Positions 5,530 to 6,443 of a stretch of DNA of 6,443 nucleotides are shown here, piece after piece. Where the stretch lies: contig PXSU01000015.1 of assembly GCA_003022745.1 (NCBI GenBank), forward strand, positions 1 to 6,443. The letters run 5' to 3'. The position numbers and the translations under genes are program-made. Under the pieces are notes generated by a model, which saw nothing but the letters and a program-made list of their open reading frames with translations, made no database searches and was not told the DNA's origin. Positions within the stretch are counted from its first letter, which is position 1. Each line of letters begins with the position of its first letter. The stretch comes from Halobacteriales archaeon SW_9_67_25. Its GTDB lineage: Archaea > Halobacteriota > Halobacteria > Halobacteriales > Haloarculaceae.

Positions 5530-5889
5530 AATGGGGGAGTAGACGGCCACGTAATCGAGTTGAGACCGGGAGTGTCGATCAGGCGCACTGACGAGTGGTC
5601 GTGATTGCCGGGCACAGACAGAACGGGGAGAGAGGTCGCGGAGACGAGCGTGTCCACGGCGTCGAACTCAGCGGGGGTGCCCCCTCTTCAGATCACCTGG
5701 CATCAGTATAGCGTCAACCTTCAGCCGCTCAGCCACACTGAGTGCCGTTGCGAGTCGTTGTTCCGTTCGGTGGAGAACCTTCCAAGTGCCGCCGTGGGTC
5801 GGGCTGACGTGTGGATCGGCGATCAAAGCGAGTGTGACGCCTGTCCGTGACCGTGGATACTCGAACTTGACGTGGGTATCCCGACTTTT
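5457..5889 (-). pseudogene. Metallophosphoesterase remnant, frameshifted and lacking its C-terminus
   Basis: Read leftwards, the first frame (5889 to 5668) contains LALIADPHVSPTHGG, the D-x-H metal motif of calcineurin-like phosphoesterases, and ILMPGDL, the GD motif. It stops at TGA 5668-5670. Removing one base from the G run at 5680-5684 (CCCCC on the plus strand) joins it to a second frame that reads GTPAEFDAVDTLVSATSLPV and then SVPGNHDHSS, the GNHD motif. Resemblance ends near TNGV at 5457; the later histidine motifs (including GHxH) are missing, so the enzyme cannot be complete. No in-frame ATG opens the first frame; ATG at 5895-5897 is one base out of phase, across an A6 run. It follows the ABC transporter ATPase gene in the same orientation and was probably the last gene of that operon, acting on a phosphoester the transporter brings in. 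Confidence 0.8.
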
Positions 5890-5974
5890 TTATCCATGCT
5901 TGACTGCTGAGTTCATAGATACTGAGGACGACGTGATTGTGCCGACTTTCCCTCCTTCAGTAGGCCGGTCAGTC

Positions 5975-6443
5975 TCACTCGATGACCGACCGTTCCTGCT
6001 GTGATGATCGATCAACCGAATCCGCAGACGCCGAATGATACAGGGTCTGTCCTGTTTTCGCGTCGAAGAGGTGGAGTCGCTCCGGGTCATAGGCCAGTTC
6101 GACAGTATCGCCATACTGGACCCCGCTACGGGGGGACGACTGTACCTTGACTGTGTCCGTACCGATAGTACATTCCAGCAAGAGACTGTCCCCGAGCGGC
6201 TCGGTGACTTCGACTATCTCAGCGATACCTCCTCGGAACTCTTTGCTACTCTCCTCGGCGAGATAGAGGTCCTCGGGACGGACACCGAGACGGACCTCCG
6301 AGTCGCGTTCGGCTTCGAGTGTCTCCGCACCGGGCAGGGGCAGGCGAAACTCCGGATGGTCGAGCGCGTGGCCGTCGGTGTCGCGGACAAGCGTCGTCGG
6401 TACGATATTCATTGCCGGGTCACCGATGAACTCCGCGACGAAC
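5975..6443 (-). CDS. ABC transporter ATP-binding protein, MalK/UgpC type (C-terminal part)
   Basis: Only the last 155 residues are in the window; the rest lies beyond the right edge. The visible part starts FVAEFIGDPAMNIVPTTLVR, the linker seen after the ATPase core in MalK/UgpC-type proteins. It continues with the regulatory TOBE-type domain, including LGVRPEDLYLAEE and GDSLLLECTIG. It ends at TGA 5975-5977 after an acidic, Ser/Gln-rich tail. Walker motifs are not in view. Such proteins sit on the inner face of the membrane and drive import of sugars or sn-glycerol 3-phosphate. The phosphoesterase remnant just downstream leans towards a phosphorylated substrate, but this is inference, so I give no gene symbol. 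Its base composition appears less GC-rich than the aroA-aroC block. Confidence 0.9.
   Translation of the reverse strand, partial: FVAEFIGDPAMNIVPTTLVRDTDGHALDHPEFRLPLPGAETLEAERDSEVRLGVRPEDLYLAEESSKEFRGGIAEIVEVTEPLGDSLLLECTIGTDTVKVQSSPRSGVQYGDTVELAYDPERLHLFDAKTGQTLYHSASADSVDRSSQQERSVIE

Noticed and set aside
5890..6114. A 74-residue minus-strand frame
   Set aside because: It overlaps the end of the ABC ATPase gene in another frame, has no family resemblance and is rich in Ser and Arg as shadows often are.
1..6443. CRISPR array, defence cluster or complete mobile element genes
   Set aside because: No regularly spaced direct repeats, and no transposase, integrase, nuclease or toxin-antitoxin motifs were seen.

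Overview
The window reads as chromosomal DNA from a halophilic archaeon (class Halobacteria). Support comes from the high GC content, strongly acidic proteins (the chorismate synthase ends in an Asp/Glu-rich tail), AT-rich TATA boxes about 26-28 bases upstream of ATG codons with almost no leader, and familiar haloarchaeal versions of several families. I cannot fix the genus. Everything below is by eye, without database searches.

Layout. Bases 1-1067 (minus strand) hold most of an M24 metallopeptidase of the Xaa-Pro peptidase type, cut by the window edge. A small leaderless gene for a 51-residue basic-tailed protein follows at 1197-1352 (minus). Bases 1353-1732 have no convincing gene. They carry an AT-rich promoter zone, an 80-bp MITE-like inverted-repeat element and two palindromes ahead of aroA. 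aroA (1733-3031) and aroC (3075-4301) lie in tandem and encode the last two steps to chorismate: EPSP synthase and chorismate synthase. A convergent gene for a two-helix membrane protein (4328-4564, minus) and a DUF2064-like gene (from 4627, plus) diverge from one shared TATA element.

From about 5257 the order breaks down. The DUF2064-like gene loses family resemblance and runs on into unrelated sequence. Next comes the 5' two-thirds of a tRNA-Ser(UGA), whose 3' part is missing. About 100 unassigned bases follow, then a truncated and frameshifted metallophosphoesterase remnant (minus). Beyond it is the C-terminal part of a MalK/UgpC-type ABC transporter ATPase (minus), leaving by the right edge. 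The right-hand block looks less GC-rich than the left, so 5257-5456 looks like a recombination or integration scar between two chromosomal segments.

The left and middle are ordinary housekeeping genes; aroA and aroC act in sequence in aromatic amino acid synthesis. The right-hand remnant phosphoesterase probably belonged to the operon of the ABC transporter. I see no convincing new multi-gene system. The points most worth a second look are the broken tRNA with its junction and the MITE-like element upstream of aroA.
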